64,000 bases of DNA from Marinobacter alexandrii (GTDB lineage Bacteria; Bacteroidota; Bacteroidia; Cytophagales; Cyclobacteriaceae), in assembly GCA_039984955.1 (NCBI GenBank), contig JBDWTN010000007.1, positions 1,930,501 to 1,994,500 of the forward strand. Reading direction: 5' to 3'. Made by a program: the position numbers and the translations under genes. The notes beneath the pieces were generated by a model. The model was not told the origin of the DNA and did not search any database. It was given only the letters and a program-made list of their open reading frames with translations. Each line of letters starts with the position of its first letter. Position 1 is the stretch's first letter. Positions 53,408 to 63,183 of this stretch are shown here, piece by piece.

Positions 53408-55921
53408 ATGAAATCCTTTATTCTAAGTATCAGGCAGAAAATGCTTCTGCTTATCCTTGGCATCACTATCATCATCTATTTAATAACGGTAGGATATATA
53501 GCATTCTCTCTCAGAAAAAATGCGATCGATGAAGCAAAAAAATTGGCTGACACTTCTGCAATTCAGAAAGCCAATTTGATCAATTCCAAATTTGAGCGAT
53601 TTCTGAGTATCTCGCGTACTATAGAAGCGTTGATTAAAAATAAGAACGTTTTAAATCCAAGCGAAAGGCTTTCCTATCAGAACAACATACTACAGAATAT
53701 ATTAAGGTATACTCCAGGCCTGGAAACGATCTGGATTAGTTGGGACATGGAATCTATTGATCCTGAATGGCCTCACGAGCATGGAAGAGAACGGCATGTC
53801 TATGTAAACACCCCAGCTGGTGAGAAAATGGTACATGATACTACCGATATTGAAAGCTATGATCCGAATAACTTTTATTACATCATCAAAGGAGAAGGAA
53901 AAGAAGGGCTTGCCGAACCATATGACTTTGATGCGAATAACGTGCTTTCTAATGATGTTGTTTTAGGGACTTCTGCTGTGGTCCCAATCATGCAAAATGG
54001 AAAACATCTAGGTCAAGTTGGCGTGGATATAGGGCTCGGAGATTATACAGCTATGACCAGCTATGATGCTTTTGAAAACAGTTATGCTTTTGTGCTTTCT
54101 GCAAAAGGATTGTTGGTGGCTTTTCCTGACTCAGAATTTATCTTCAAATACATTGATCAGGTTTCATTTATGAAAGATCAAAATATTCTTTCTGCCAAAG
54201 AAAAGATTGAGTCTGGACAATCTTTTTCATTTGTTGCTTACGATAGCAATGTTTCCAATGAATCCGTTTATGTCACAATGGCTCCAGTAAGCGCTGGTAA
54301 CAAATTTTGGGCTGTGGGTACGGTGGTGCCTTTTTCTGAAATTGTAAGAACCTTTAATTCTATTTTTATTACAACCATTGTTGTTGGCCTCATTGGCTTA
54401 GTGCTTTTAACAACTTTGATCATAAGAATGTCTTCCAACATATCCAACGCATTTGAAAGCTTCAATGATGTTCTTAAAAGACTGGCTAGAGGCGAATCCA
54501 TCACCACCAAAAAAATGGAAGTCGCTCGCACAAAAGAGCTTTTACAAATGTCCGCCTCGATAAATGTTTTAGCAACCGAGCTTGATAAAAAGGCCAATTT
54601 TTCCCAACAAATTGGAATCGGAAATTTGGATTCTGATTTTGTGGCTGCTAGCGACGAAGACCTTTTGGGCAACTCACTTCTAAAAATGAGAGAAAATTTA
54701 ACTTCGATCGTCAATAATGCAAAAGATGTAGTACTTGAAGCAGGTGAAAACGGAAACTTCTCAAAGAGAATACATGCAGAAGATAATTTTGGAACATGGA
54801 CGGAGCTCATTCAGACAATCAATAATCTACTCGATTCAATTTCAGAACCAGTAAGCAACATAAATGAGGTAATTGGCAGTATGTCAAATGGCGATTTGGC
54901 AGTAAGGTATTCTCGGGAAGAAAAAGGAGAAATGAAGAAATTGACGGATAATCTAAACATTGCATTGGACAGTTTAAACTCAATTCTTGTAAGAGTCTCA
55001 GAAAAAACCGACTCTGTGAGAGAGTTTACACAGGAAATAATGATTACCAATCAAGAAATGAAGTCAACTTCATCTGAAATTGCTGCTGCAATGGCACAAA
55101 TAAGCAATGGAAGTGGAGTACAGGTTCAAAAGGTTGATCAGTCATCAACACTTGTTGAAAAAGTCCTTCAGTCTTCTTCAGTCATGAATGAGCAGATGAC
55201 CGCCATCAATCAGGCTGCTGAGAATGGAAAGGAAAATAGTGATGCTGGCCTTAAATTGATCAAAGAAGTAGGAGAGAGTATGAGCGAGATCAAGCGAGTT
55301 GCTACCGAGACTGGCGAGTCGATCACTATTCTAGACGATAGGTCTAAGGAAATTGGAAGAGTCATGAGTGTAATCACTGATATTGCAGCACAAACAAACC
55401 TACTTGCACTTAATGCAGCTATAGAAGCTGCTCAAGCTGGAGATGCAGGAAGAGGCTTTGCCGTAGTAGCAGAAGAGATACGTAAACTGGCCGAAGACTC
55501 TCGAAACTCTGCCAAGGATATTGAGAAGTTAATTGGTGATGTACAGAACGATACTCAAACAGCAGTTGAGAAAATACAGCACATGAACCAAACGATTGAA
55601 GGGGGAACAAGTGCCTCCTCTAATGCTTCTAACGCATTTCAAGAAATCACAAAAAGTTCTAGTCATACACTAGGGCTCTCTGAAGAGATCCTTGAGTCCA
55701 CCAAGCTTCAGATGGACAGCATAAAAGAAGTGGTTTCAATCATGGAAGGAGTAGTGGTGATTGCTGAGCAAACTGCTGCTGGTGCAGAAGAAGTAGCCAG
55801 TTCCTCTTCTGAATTATCTGCTGGCATGATTAACTATGCCGAAAAATCGGAACAGGTCACAAACATAGTTGATGAACTAAAAGAGGGAATGGAGGCTTTC
55901 CGTCTGCTTCAAAAGAATTAA
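53408..55921 (+). CDS. Methyl-accepting chemotaxis protein with Cache sensor
   Basis: An 837-residue chemoreceptor. A transmembrane helix (~13-35) leads into a periplasmic dCache-type ligand domain (~40-300: [57 protein letters not shown]). A second helix (~318-340) is followed by a HAMP-like linker region with a further helical segment and the signalling domain with the conserved hairpin tip [40 protein letters not shown]. No che genes or flagellar genes are nearby, so it feeds a remote pathway or a gliding or pilus system. The gene is single, with ~225 nt of unremarkable sequence upstream. Confidence 0.95.
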   Translation: MKSFILSIRQKMLLLILGITIIIYLITVGYIAFSLRKNAIDEAKKLADTSAIQKANLINSKFERFLSISRTIEALIKNKNVLNPSERLSYQNNILQNILRYTPGLETIWISWDMESIDPEWPHEHGRERHVYVNTPAGEKMVHDTTDIESYDPNNFYYIIKGEGKEGLAEPYDFDANNVLSNDVVLGTSAVVPIMQNGKHLGQVGVDIGLGDYTAMTSYDAFENSYAFVLSAKGLLVAFPDSEFIFKYIDQVSFMKDQNILSAKEKIESGQSFSFVAYDSNVSNESVYVTMAPVSAGNKFWAVGTVVPFSEIVRTFNSIFITTIVVGLIGLVLLTTLIIRMSSNISNAFESFNDVLKRLARGESITTKKMEVARTKELLQMSASINVLATELDKKANFSQQIGIGNLDSDFVAASDEDLLGNSLLKMRENLTSIVNNAKDVVLEAGENGNFSKRIHAEDNFGTWTELIQTINNLLDSISEPVSNINEVIGSMSNGDLAVRYSREEKGEMKKLTDNLNIALDSLNSILVRVSEKTDSVREFTQEIMITNQEMKSTSSEIAAAMAQISNGSGVQVQKVDQSSTLVEKVLQSSSVMNEQMTAINQAAENGKENSDAGLKLIKEVGESMSEIKRVATETGESITILDDRSKEIGRVMSVITDIAAQTNLLALNAAIEAAQAGDAGRGFAVVAEEIRKLAEDSRNSAKDIEKLIGDVQNDTQTAVEKIQHMNQTIEGGTSASSNASNAFQEITKSSSHTLGLSEEILESTKLQMDSIKEVVSIMEGVVVIAEQTAAGAEEVASSSSELSAGMINYAEKSEQVTNIVDELKEGMEAFRLLQKN

Positions 55922-56003
55922 GCTGCTCCCCCCCTTTCTAAACAGGCATGATTCATGCTTTTATTTCAATCAAATGATTGAAAACCTGATAAAGCCTTGA
56001 ATT

Positions 56004-56669
56004 ATGGAAGTTAAGAAAAACAAAAAGTATGATCTAGAAGCCAAGAAGCCTTTATTCTTTGGAATAGGGATGATTATTTCACTCTCATTAACGCTTGTTG
56101 CTTTTGAATGGAAGTCACCAATAGATCCAATAGTTGATTTTATACCTATAGAAAATGACACCTATGACGAAATACTGATCCCACCAACCGTACATACTCC
56201 ACCTCCGCCTCCACCACAGTCCATTCCAATTATTAAATCAACAAACGAAGAATCGAAAGAGGAACCGGATATCATTATCGATATTGATATCTTAGATGAA
56301 GATCCCATTGTAATCCTTATCCCGACAGAAGTTCCTGATGAAAAACCCGATGAGGTTATACGTTCATATGCAGAGGTGATGCCTTCCTTTGAAGGTGGAA
56401 TTCAAAAATTTTATTCGTTCATTAGTGATCGCATGAAATACCCTCGAGCAGCATCTAAATTGGGAATTGAGGGAAAGGTATTTGTGCAGTTTATTGTAGG
56501 AAAAGATGGCTTACTTTCCGACATCCATGTAGTAAAAGGGATTGGTTCTGGTTGTGACGAAGAGGCATTGCGAGTAATGAACCTTGTACCAAAATTTATA
56601 CCTGCTAAGCAGGGTGACGTTCGAGTACCAATCAAAATGATTGTCCCTATCACATTTAAATTGCAATAA
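56004..56669 (+). CDS. TonB family energy transducer
   Basis: A 221-residue TonB protein: a basic N-terminus, one membrane helix (GIGMIISLSLTLVAFEW), a Pro-rich spacer (HTPPPPPPQSIP) with a Glu/Asp-rich part, and the C-terminal TonB domain (FYSFISDRMKYPRAASKLGIEGKVFVQFIVGKDGLLSDIHVVKGIGSGCDEEALRVM). It couples the inner-membrane ExbB/ExbD motor to outer-membrane receptors. No ExbBD or receptor gene is adjacent. It converges tail to tail with lemA without spacing. Confidence 0.93.
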   Translation: MEVKKNKKYDLEAKKPLFFGIGMIISLSLTLVAFEWKSPIDPIVDFIPIENDTYDEILIPPTVHTPPPPPPQSIPIIKSTNEESKEEPDIIIDIDILDEDPIVILIPTEVPDEKPDEVIRSYAEVMPSFEGGIQKFYSFISDRMKYPRAASKLGIEGKVFVQFIVGKDGLLSDIHVVKGIGSGCDEEALRVMNLVPKFIPAKQGDVRVPIKMIVPITFKLQ

Positions 56670-57260
56670 CTAAAACTGTACAGTTGGGGCTTCTTCAGCT
56701 CCTTCTGTTGCTTCGTAAAGTGGCTTACGCTCAAAACCAAACATTCCAGCTAGCATCGTGTTCGGAAATTTTCTGATGTAGGTATTATACGATTTCGTTT
56801 TCTCATTGTAGCGTGTTCTCGCGACTGAAATTCTATTTTCAGTTCCTTCCAATTGTGCTTGAAGCTCCAAAAAGTTTTGATTGGATTTAATATCCGGATA
56901 GCGCTCCACTGTAACTAGTAATCTTGAAAGGGCGGAATTCAAATTAGACTGTGCATTAGCGAAATTCTGCATAGCCTGTGCATCGAGATTAGAAGGGTCT
57001 ATTTGAATACTTGATGCTTTAGAGCGTGCTTCAGTCACCTGCGTCAGTACCTCTTTCTCTTGCTCAGCAAAACCTTTTACAGTATTTACCAGATTAGGAA
57101 TAAGGTCATATCTTCTCTGATACTGTGTTTCTACATTCGCCCACTCGGTATTTACCTCCTCGTCTAAAACCACCATCTGATTGTACTTACCTGCAAAAAA
57201 GTTGTAAACCAGAAATAGAACTACAACAATGATCAGAATCGTAATTAGTCGCTTATTCAT
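56670..57260 (-). CDS. lemA: LemA family protein
   Basis: A 196-residue LemA protein: a membrane helix (~4-22), then a helical bundle with NTEWANVETQYQRRYDLIPNLVNTVKGFAEQEKEVLTQVTEARSKA and ERYPDIKSNQNFLELQAQLEGTENRISVARTRYNE, ending with PTVQF. The family forms coiled helices on the cell surface or periplasm and is often encoded with TPM proteins; that pairing occurs here, as the two TPM genes begin 14 nt away on the other strand. Confidence 0.95.
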   Translation of the reverse strand: MNKRLITILIIVVVLFLVYNFFAGKYNQMVVLDEEVNTEWANVETQYQRRYDLIPNLVNTVKGFAEQEKEVLTQVTEARSKASSIQIDPSNLDAQAMQNFANAQSNLNSALSRLLVTVERYPDIKSNQNFLELQAQLEGTENRISVARTRYNEKTKSYNTYIRKFPNTMLAGMFGFERKPLYEATEGAEEAPTVQF

Positions 57261-57274
57261 CTTATTTTGTTATT

Positions 57275-58168
57275 TTGATCGAAGATATGAAATCATACCT
57301 AAAATCAATAGTCTTGGTAGTGTGCACTACCGTCTTTACTCTTCCACTTTGGAGTCAAGAGCAACCCATTCCTAAACTCAACGAACGGGTTACTGATTTG
57401 GCTGAACTCTTAAATGAATCTGAAGAAAGCTTTCTAATCAATCAGTTGAAAAGCCTTGAAGAACGAAAAGGTAGTCAAATAGCCATTCTTACTATTGGAA
57501 CAACCAAACCAGAAACCATCGAACAGTTTTCTATTCGCGTAGTAGATCAATGGAAAATAGGCAGAGAAGATATAGACGATGGAATATTGCTCATCATTGC
57601 TAAAAATGATCGTAAGGTGAGAATTGAAGTAGGCTATGGATTAGAAGGAGCAATCACTGATGCATACGCCAAGCGAATTATTAACAATATCATCGTTCCG
57701 CACTTTCGTGATGGAGACTACTATTTAGGAATAGAAGAAGGTGTGGAATCAATTATCTCTTTGATTGACGGAGAAGAATTACCGGAAGTAACAAGTAGCA
57801 GCTCCGCTTCTGGAAATCAAAAAAGCCTTGGGCTTCTCTCTTTTATTGGTATCATCATTCTCATATTTACTGCTGTGATTTTAAAAGTTGTTTTGACCAA
57901 AAAGCTTGGTAACGCTAAAAGCAATTTGATTATCATTCCTGTTGTTTTCCTGATCTTTTGGATAATGGTAAGTTTATCAACCGCCATTTTCGTCTCATTA
58001 TTCTCATTGGTTTTTCTGAATATGAAAAGTAATGGAGGACGCAGAGGTGGTGGCGGATTTTATGGTGGCTACTCAGGAGGGTTTTCTGGAGGTGGCTTCT
58101 CGGGAGGTGGAGGTTTCTCCGGTGGTGGAGGTGGTTTTGGTGGAGGTGGTGCTTCTGGCGGCTGGTAA
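57275..58168 (+). CDS. TPM domain protein with Gly-rich tail (YgcG-like)
   Basis: A 297-residue protein: signal peptide (SYLKSIVLVVCTTVFTLPLWS), TPM domain (~32-170: VTDLAELLNESEESFLINQLKSLEERKGSQIAILTIG, DDGILLIIAKNDRKVRIEVGYGLEGAITDAYAKRII), two membrane helices (~190-210 and ~225-250) and a Gly/Phe/Ser-rich tail (GGGGFYGGYSGG type) typical of the YgcG group. It is divergent from lemA and 11 nt before a second TPM gene. The set is conserved and implicated in membrane protein quality control, exact role unknown. Confidence 0.93.
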   Translation: MIEDMKSYLKSIVLVVCTTVFTLPLWSQEQPIPKLNERVTDLAELLNESEESFLINQLKSLEERKGSQIAILTIGTTKPETIEQFSIRVVDQWKIGREDIDDGILLIIAKNDRKVRIEVGYGLEGAITDAYAKRIINNIIVPHFRDGDYYLGIEEGVESIISLIDGEELPEVTSSSSASGNQKSLGLLSFIGIIILIFTAVILKVVLTKKLGNAKSNLIIIPVVFLIFWIMVSLSTAIFVSLFSLVFLNMKSNGGRRGGGGFYGGYSGGFSGGGFSGGGGFSGGGGGFGGGGASGGW

Positions 58169-58179
58169 ACATTGAAGTT

Positions 58180-58827
58180 ATGAAAAAATACATATTTACA
58201 GAAGCAGAAAAGCATCAGATAAAACAGGCAGTAGAATCACTCGAAAAAGAATCTTGTGGTGAGATTGTTCCCTTCTTTGCAAGAAAGAGTGACGATTATA
58301 CTGAAGCATCTTGGTATGTCTCTACTTTACTTGGTGTTGCTGGATTAGCTGTTATTGCACTGCTATCTTATACATGGAGTCTACCGAACCTCTCCTTTTT
58401 AGAATCTTTTGTCATCATTATTGGACTGATGATTATTGGCTACTTACTGCCACTAGCATTTCCTATTTTAAAAAGAGCATTCGTATCTCAAGAACGTATC
58501 ATGGAGATGGTTTCTCTGCGTGCTAAAGAAGCCTTTTTAAATGAGAAAGTTTATGATACGAAAGAGCATGTTGGTATTCTTATATACATCAGTCGACTGG
58601 AACATATTGTGCTAGTTATTGGAGATGAAGGAATCAATCAAAAAGTGCCAAATGAAGAATGGGAAAAGGTTGTTTCTCTCATAACAAGTGGTTTGAAGAA
58701 TAAGCAAATAGGAAGTGGGTTAGTAAACGGCATCAATCATTGCAAAGAACTACTTCTGAAAAATAATTTCACTAGAAAAAAAACGGATACGAATGAGCTC
58801 TCGGATGAGTTAAGAATTAAAGACTAG
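58180..58827 (+). CDS. TPM domain protein
   Basis: A 215-residue TPM-domain protein: YIFTEAEKHQIKQAVESLEKESCGEIVPFFARKSDDYTEASWY at the start, two membrane helices (~50-66 and ~75-95) and the strand-rich remainder (TKEHVGILIYISRLEHIVLVIGDEGIN). It lacks the signal peptide and the Gly-rich tail of its neighbour. It begins 11 nt after that gene, so the two are made together, in the LemA/TPM group. Confidence 0.9.
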   Translation: MKKYIFTEAEKHQIKQAVESLEKESCGEIVPFFARKSDDYTEASWYVSTLLGVAGLAVIALLSYTWSLPNLSFLESFVIIIGLMIIGYLLPLAFPILKRAFVSQERIMEMVSLRAKEAFLNEKVYDTKEHVGILIYISRLEHIVLVIGDEGINQKVPNEEWEKVVSLITSGLKNKQIGSGLVNGINHCKELLLKNNFTRKKTDTNELSDELRIKD

Positions 58828-58875
58828 CATCTGAACGACTCTTCGTACTTACATTTATCCTAAAAACACCTGACT

Positions 58876-59706
58876 ATGAAATTTAAATCTATTTACACAT
58901 TACTGATTGCGGCAATCACATTTTCTTGCTCAGCACCTGAAAAGGAGGAAGCAAGTGAAAGCATTGAAACGCCTGAAATGAACGTGCTCGGAAAGGTAAC
59001 TTCCTACACAAGCGATACAACCAATATGGTTGGTTACCTTTCATTGGACATTAATGACTCTTCCAAACGTCCTGGAATTCTTGTCGTACATGAGTGGTGG
59101 GGCCACAACGAATACTCCAGATTAAGAGCTGACATGCTCGCTGAGCTCGGCTATGTAGCTCTCGCCGTAGATATGTACGGTGACGGAAAGCAAGCAGCCC
59201 ATCCAGATGAGGCGGGCACTTTTTCGGGTATGGTTCTGGGAAACTTTGATGAAGCAAAAGCTAGGTTTGAAGCAGCTTTAGAAACTTTAAAAAATCACCC
59301 CAATGTAGACAGTGAAAAGATTGGTGCCATTGGGTATTGCTTTGGAGGAAGTACTGTTTTGAGTATGGCAAATGCTGGATATGAGCTAGATGCAGTGGCG
59401 GCTTTTCATGCTGGACTTGGGCTTCCAGTAATGCCAGATGCAGGATCGGTAAAAGGAAAGGTTCTGGTTGCAAATGGGGCTGCAGACAAGTTTATAACTG
59501 AGCAACAAATTACTGACTATAAAGCGGCTATGGATGCAGCAGGAGCAGATTACAAATTCATCAACTATGAAGGTGCCTTGCATTCATTTACCAGTAAGGC
59601 TGCTGATTCATTAGCAACAAAGTTCGAAATGCCAATTGCCTACAATGCTGCTGCAGATAGTGCTAGCTGGGAAGAAATGAAGCTTCTTTTTAAAAACGCC
59701 TTCTAA
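58876..59706 (+). CDS. Dienelactone hydrolase family lipoprotein
   Basis: A 276-residue alpha/beta hydrolase with a lipoprotein signal (YTLLIAAITFSCSAPEKEE; Cys18). Catalytic elements are PGILVVHEWWGHNEYSRLRADMLAELGY (Glu and oxyanion region), IGAIGYCFGGSTVLSMAN (nucleophile Cys in GYCFGG), and later ALHSFTSKA (His). In dienelactone hydrolases Cys serves as nucleophile; the substrate here is unknown. The lipid anchor places it in the envelope. It ends at a terminator. Confidence 0.95.
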   Translation: MKFKSIYTLLIAAITFSCSAPEKEEASESIETPEMNVLGKVTSYTSDTTNMVGYLSLDINDSSKRPGILVVHEWWGHNEYSRLRADMLAELGYVALAVDMYGDGKQAAHPDEAGTFSGMVLGNFDEAKARFEAALETLKNHPNVDSEKIGAIGYCFGGSTVLSMANAGYELDAVAAFHAGLGLPVMPDAGSVKGKVLVANGAADKFITEQQITDYKAAMDAAGADYKFINYEGALHSFTSKAADSLATKFEMPIAYNAAADSASWEEMKLLFKNAF

Positions 59707-59728
59707 TAAGAAAAGAATTATTGAATGT

Positions 59729-59763
59729 AGCCTCTTAGTATTTCTAGGAGGCTTTTTATTTTA
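59729..59763 (+). terminator. Rho-independent terminator after the dienelactone hydrolase gene
   Basis: AGCCTC-TTAG / CTAG-GAGGCT hairpin with a TATTT loop, followed by TTTTTATTTTA. It overlaps the end of the converging T9SS cargo gene. Confidence 0.82.
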
Positions 59764-61135
59764 TAATAAGTCGTCTCTTTTGTTGAAAGGTCCCATTATC
59801 TGCTTCGAGAAGGTAAATTCCAGATTTCAAATTAAGATCTAATACTACAGCATTAGTTTCCACCCATAAATTTTTGCTTAAGACAACTTCTCCCGAAATA
59901 GTAAATAGACTAAGTTTTGAAGTCGTATTCACAAATTGATTACCAAAAAGTATCGTTACTTTCTCAGTGGTCGGGTTTGGATAGATATTAAAGATATCAG
60001 CAGTATTGGAGAAAGCACGAATGATTCCAAGATCTTCGCTTTTTCCATCAAAATCTCGCTGAATCAGGCGATAGTAATTAGTTCCTGAAACGGGTGTTTG
60101 GTCCCTATAATCATAATTAAGTATCGTGTTGCTGTTTCCTCCGCCTTGAATAAATGCTATGCGGGCAAAGTCTGTTCCGTTCGTGGATTTGTACAAATCA
60201 AACCCCTCGTTGTTAAGCTCACTAGCAGTGGCCCAGTGAAGCGAGATATATGAAATTTCATCCTCCCAGTCAAATGAAAGCAACTCCACGGGTAAAACTG
60301 CTGGCGGTGATGCTGAACCATCTCCAGGAGAAATCTCTCCGTCTCCTGCCCCTGCATCTGTACTTATATCAGTGTCACATTCTCCACCGCAGCAATCACC
60401 ATCAGCACAGGTCACAGTAGTGTTTGAGCAAATTTGATCAGTAGTTGTATTATCAGTGGAATTAAAATGTCTTACAGAATTATTACGAGCACCGCCAAAG
60501 TAACTAGGCCCATCTAAGTCGAGCGTCCCTGCACCACAGACAAATGTATTGTCCCCATCCAGGTAAAGGTCATCGCCCACACCTGCTACTGCAGTTGATT
60601 CTACGTTAATTATGGCGTCTCCTGAAATCGTAAGGTTTTGATTTGTAATTAATGAACCGCCATCTCTAACATCCACTCTGCCGATAAGGAAGAGCGTTGA
60701 GTTTGCATTTAGCCTAAAAGAGCCCGTGTTTTGAATCTCTACATCTCCTTCAAAAACAGTGGCCACCGTACTTGTAAAAGCACCACCACCTGTCACCATT
60801 ATGGTTCCCTTATGATAAAAGGCATTTGTATTACAGATAGTAGGGCTGTCAACACATCCAGTTGTACCAGTGCCAGTACAACCACAAACACCAGCTACCG
60901 CTTCATCATTCGGTTGAGTTTCGTTGGCAGAGTTGTCCAATGTGTTATTTACGGAGACTGCATGACCAATACTTACATTATCATTTCTTCCTGGATAATC
61001 AGTGCCTATAGTGGTCCCTGGACAGGTACCCCATGTAGCACAGTCGTCCCAATCACCCGCTTGAACCGATGTGAATTGAGCTATTAAAACGTTTATTGCG
61101 AATAAAAATAAAAAGGCGGTAACTAAGGCTTTCAT
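59756..61135 (-). CDS. T9SS type A sorting-domain secreted protein
   Basis: A 459-residue secreted protein (signal peptide MKALVTAFLFLFAINVLIAQ). The first ~200 residues are Asn/Thr/Gly-rich and carry several Cys (CGCTGTGTTGCVDSPTIC, CADGDCCGGECD) in a repeated beta-type sequence (VFEGDVEIQNTGSFRLN). A Fn3-like segment follows (HWATASELNNEGFDLYKSTNGTDF). The C-terminus is a type IX secretion signal (FNIYPNPTTEKVTILFG ... SGIYLLEADNGTFQQKRRLIIK), so it is exported through the outer membrane and probably bound to the surface. Cargo function unknown. Confidence 0.92.
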   Translation of the reverse strand: MKALVTAFLFLFAINVLIAQFTSVQAGDWDDCATWGTCPGTTIGTDYPGRNDNVSIGHAVSVNNTLDNSANETQPNDEAVAGVCGCTGTGTTGCVDSPTICNTNAFYHKGTIMVTGGGAFTSTVATVFEGDVEIQNTGSFRLNANSTLFLIGRVDVRDGGSLITNQNLTISGDAIINVESTAVAGVGDDLYLDGDNTFVCGAGTLDLDGPSYFGGARNNSVRHFNSTDNTTTDQICSNTTVTCADGDCCGGECDTDISTDAGAGDGEISPGDGSASPPAVLPVELLSFDWEDEISYISLHWATASELNNEGFDLYKSTNGTDFARIAFIQGGGNSNTILNYDYRDQTPVSGTNYYRLIQRDFDGKSEDLGIIRAFSNTADIFNIYPNPTTEKVTILFGNQFVNTTSKLSLFTISGEVVLSKNLWVETNAVVLDLNLKSGIYLLEADNGTFQQKRRLIIK

Positions 61136-61308
61136 ATTGTAAAAATGCCTTAATAACTGATTTTCAGCAAATTACAGTAGTTGATTACGATGAAATTGAT
61201 CGTTTTTACCACAAGATTGACATATTCTAAGTTATTCTACCTAGATGCTTATTATTAATCTTCATGACACTATACATCAATATATTAATTCATTACACGT
61301 GTATGAGT

Positions 61309-62523
61309 CTACTTCCAAACGTGAATATTCCCTCGACTGTCTAACATGATTTTTTTATGATCTAATGGCACAACAACTTCAAAATCACTGCTTAGCACTC
61401 CCAATTTCCATGTTTTCTTACTTTTGATAATGGCGTAATTTCCTGTAAAATCACTGATCCAATATTTCTTCACAGAACCTAAATTTCCGATATGTGTCCC
61501 TTTGGAATTAAAATGATCACTCAGTTCATGAAAGCTTTTGCTTAGATCGTCGAGTTCGACAGGCACTATTACTTTTCCTGCTTTATCAATAAAGCCAAAC
61601 TTACCGTTCTTCTCTACCAAAGACCAGTTCGAATTTTGTCTGTCAAAGCTGCTTATTCTATCATAAATAGGTGGGACAACTTCATTGCCTTGCTTGTCAA
61701 TAAACCCAAATAGCCCAGACTTTCTTACAAGAGCTAAATGTGATGCTCCTTTATTTCCAAAGCTGTAAATCCGTTCATATTGCGGTGCAATAACCTCTTT
61801 ACCTGATCGATCTATGAAGCCATAAAGACCATTCTTTTCTACTCGCGACCATCGGCTTGTGATTGTTCCGAAAGAGGAAATGGAAGTATACTGAACGGGG
61901 ACGATTAGTTTTCCAGAACGATCTAGGAATCCAACTAAACCGGATTTTTCTACTTTGGCCCAGTCTGTTCCTATTGATCCAAAGCTCCCGATTCTCTGGT
62001 ATACAGGTGGGACAATTTCTTTCCCATTCCTATCAATGAAGCCATACTGGCCTGCCTTCTCTATTTTAGCCCATGTGCTCCCATTGGTGCTAAAGGAATA
62101 AATATTTGAATATGCAGTTGGCACAACCTCCTCACCTGATCTATTGATAAAACCGTACTGCCCATTTTTTAAGACCAGCGCCCAGTTGACATTCTTTTCT
62201 CCAAAAGAATAAATACGATCATAGATTGGCTTTATCGCCACCTTTCCATCTCGATCTACAAAGCCATAACGTCCGGATTGCCGAACCTTCGCCCAGTTTG
62301 TGCTGGATTCGCCGAAGGAAAAAATTTTCTCATAAACTAGCGGCAGGACTTCCTTCCCCTGTCGGTCTATCATTCCGTATTGCTCTTGCTTCCGCACCAC
62401 AGCAAATCCGCTGTGACCATGCTCACCAAAACTGGCGATATAATCATACTTGGATTCCTCCTGAGCGTAGGATGTAAGTACAGAAATGGAAAAGAATAAA
62501 AAAATAGCCTGAGTAACTTTCAT
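61309..62523 (-). CDS. WG-repeat secreted protein
   Basis: A 404-residue secreted protein (signal peptide MKVTQAIFLFFSISVLTSYA) of about eight WG-type repeats. Each unit reads like QYGMIDRQGKEVLPLVYEKI followed by FSFG..NWAKVRQ; later ones are YGFVDRDGKVAIKPIYDRI, YGFINRSGEEVVPTAY and FGFIDKAGKVIVP. WG repeats form beta-propeller-like protein-binding surfaces. The tail (WKLGVLSSDFEVVVPLDHKKI) adds a last rung. Function unknown. It shares orientation with the small Cys-tailed protein upstream, 54 nt away. Confidence 0.9.
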   Translation of the reverse strand: MKVTQAIFLFFSISVLTSYAQEESKYDYIASFGEHGHSGFAVVRKQEQYGMIDRQGKEVLPLVYEKIFSFGESSTNWAKVRQSGRYGFVDRDGKVAIKPIYDRIYSFGEKNVNWALVLKNGQYGFINRSGEEVVPTAYSNIYSFSTNGSTWAKIEKAGQYGFIDRNGKEIVPPVYQRIGSFGSIGTDWAKVEKSGLVGFLDRSGKLIVPVQYTSISSFGTITSRWSRVEKNGLYGFIDRSGKEVIAPQYERIYSFGNKGASHLALVRKSGLFGFIDKQGNEVVPPIYDRISSFDRQNSNWSLVEKNGKFGFIDKAGKVIVPVELDDLSKSFHELSDHFNSKGTHIGNLGSVKKYWISDFTGNYAIIKSKKTWKLGVLSSDFEVVVPLDHKKIMLDSRGNIHVWK

Positions 62524-62576
62524 ATGTATAAGTCTTTCAAGCTAATGACACATTCTGCCAACGATGGTTTCTTCAA

Positions 62577-62744
62577 TTAGCTACCACAACCCACGCACTC
62601 GATCTCAGAGTTCATTGGTCGAGTCCCATTAACCTTCATTTTAAGGTTATGAATCTTGTCTTTGATCTCCATGTCGTTAAACATGTCTCCTGTCAATTTT
62701 GATTCTAGCTCTGTAATTTGCGATTGGATTTCTTCTGTAGTCAT
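62577..62744 (-). CDS. Small Cys-tailed protein (55 residues)
   Basis: A 55-residue open frame with ATG at 62744 and TAA at 62577. It starts MTTEEIQSQITELESKLTGD, continues with a helical MEIKDKIHNLKMKVNG and ends SEIECVGCGS. The body is a charged helix of a coiled-coil kind; the tail holds two cysteines in CVGC. I recognise no domain, but helix plus short CxGCGS end is a pattern I associate with small Bacteroidota proteins. A metal-binding or modified tail is possible; a RiPP precursor is conceivable but no modification enzyme is near. Confidence 0.6.
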   Translation of the reverse strand: MTTEEIQSQITELESKLTGDMFNDMEIKDKIHNLKMKVNGTRPMNSEIECVGCGS

Positions 62745-62940
62745 GGCAAAGTTGTTACGGGTATTATCTAAAGATAATTATGGATCGTAAGAAATGGTTC
62801 AAAAAAGAATAAATTCTTTCACTCCTTTCTAATATGAAGGATTGAGAGATCACCTATTCATATACTCCCCATGGCTTAAGCTTTCGCTACCATATATCAA
62901 CCAAGAGCTTTAATCATCATATTGAGAGACTAGTTCTATA

Positions 62941-63129
62941 CTACAAAAACCTTACTGATCCTTCTTCAAGGAACCACCTTTTAATTAGATCGATGGTTCG
63001 CATGCTAATATTCAAAACTTTGATGACTTGTTTGTTGGTTACCTTAGAATATTCACCTTCATCACCATTCAGCAATACGACGGCATACAATAGGTGTAGG
63101 GAGCTATGAGCTCCCTTATTAATAATAAG
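62941..63129 (-). pseudogene. IS630-type transposase remnant (N-terminal HTH fragment)
   Basis: A frame closed by a TAG at 62941 and by a TAA upstream at 63130 reads LLYAVVLLNGDEGEYSKVTN, then KQVIKVLNISMRTIDLIKRW and FLEEGSVRFL. This corresponds to the first helix-turn-helix domain of IS630-family transposases (the pattern ..LLNADEG..S...I...L.VS..TV...K..F.EEGL). There is no ATG at the proper place, and the catalytic DDE domain is missing. The remnant is ~190 bp and lies between the small Cys-tailed gene and the metallopeptidase gene. Confidence 0.65.
63098..63116. repeat. Palindrome AGGGAGCT-ATG-AGCTCCCT
   Basis: An 8-3-8 perfect inverted repeat at the upstream edge of the transposase remnant. 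It has no T-run; it may be a remnant of an element end or just a hairpin. Confidence 0.5.
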
Positions 63130-63183
63130 TTAGCAGTACATTTTCCTAATCAAAATGTACAGATCTATTTCTTCTACTAACTC

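Noticed and set aside
57933-58193. His-rich minus-strand frame opposite the TPM protein tail
   Set aside because: It is the antisense of the Gly-rich repeat and has the composition expected from that.
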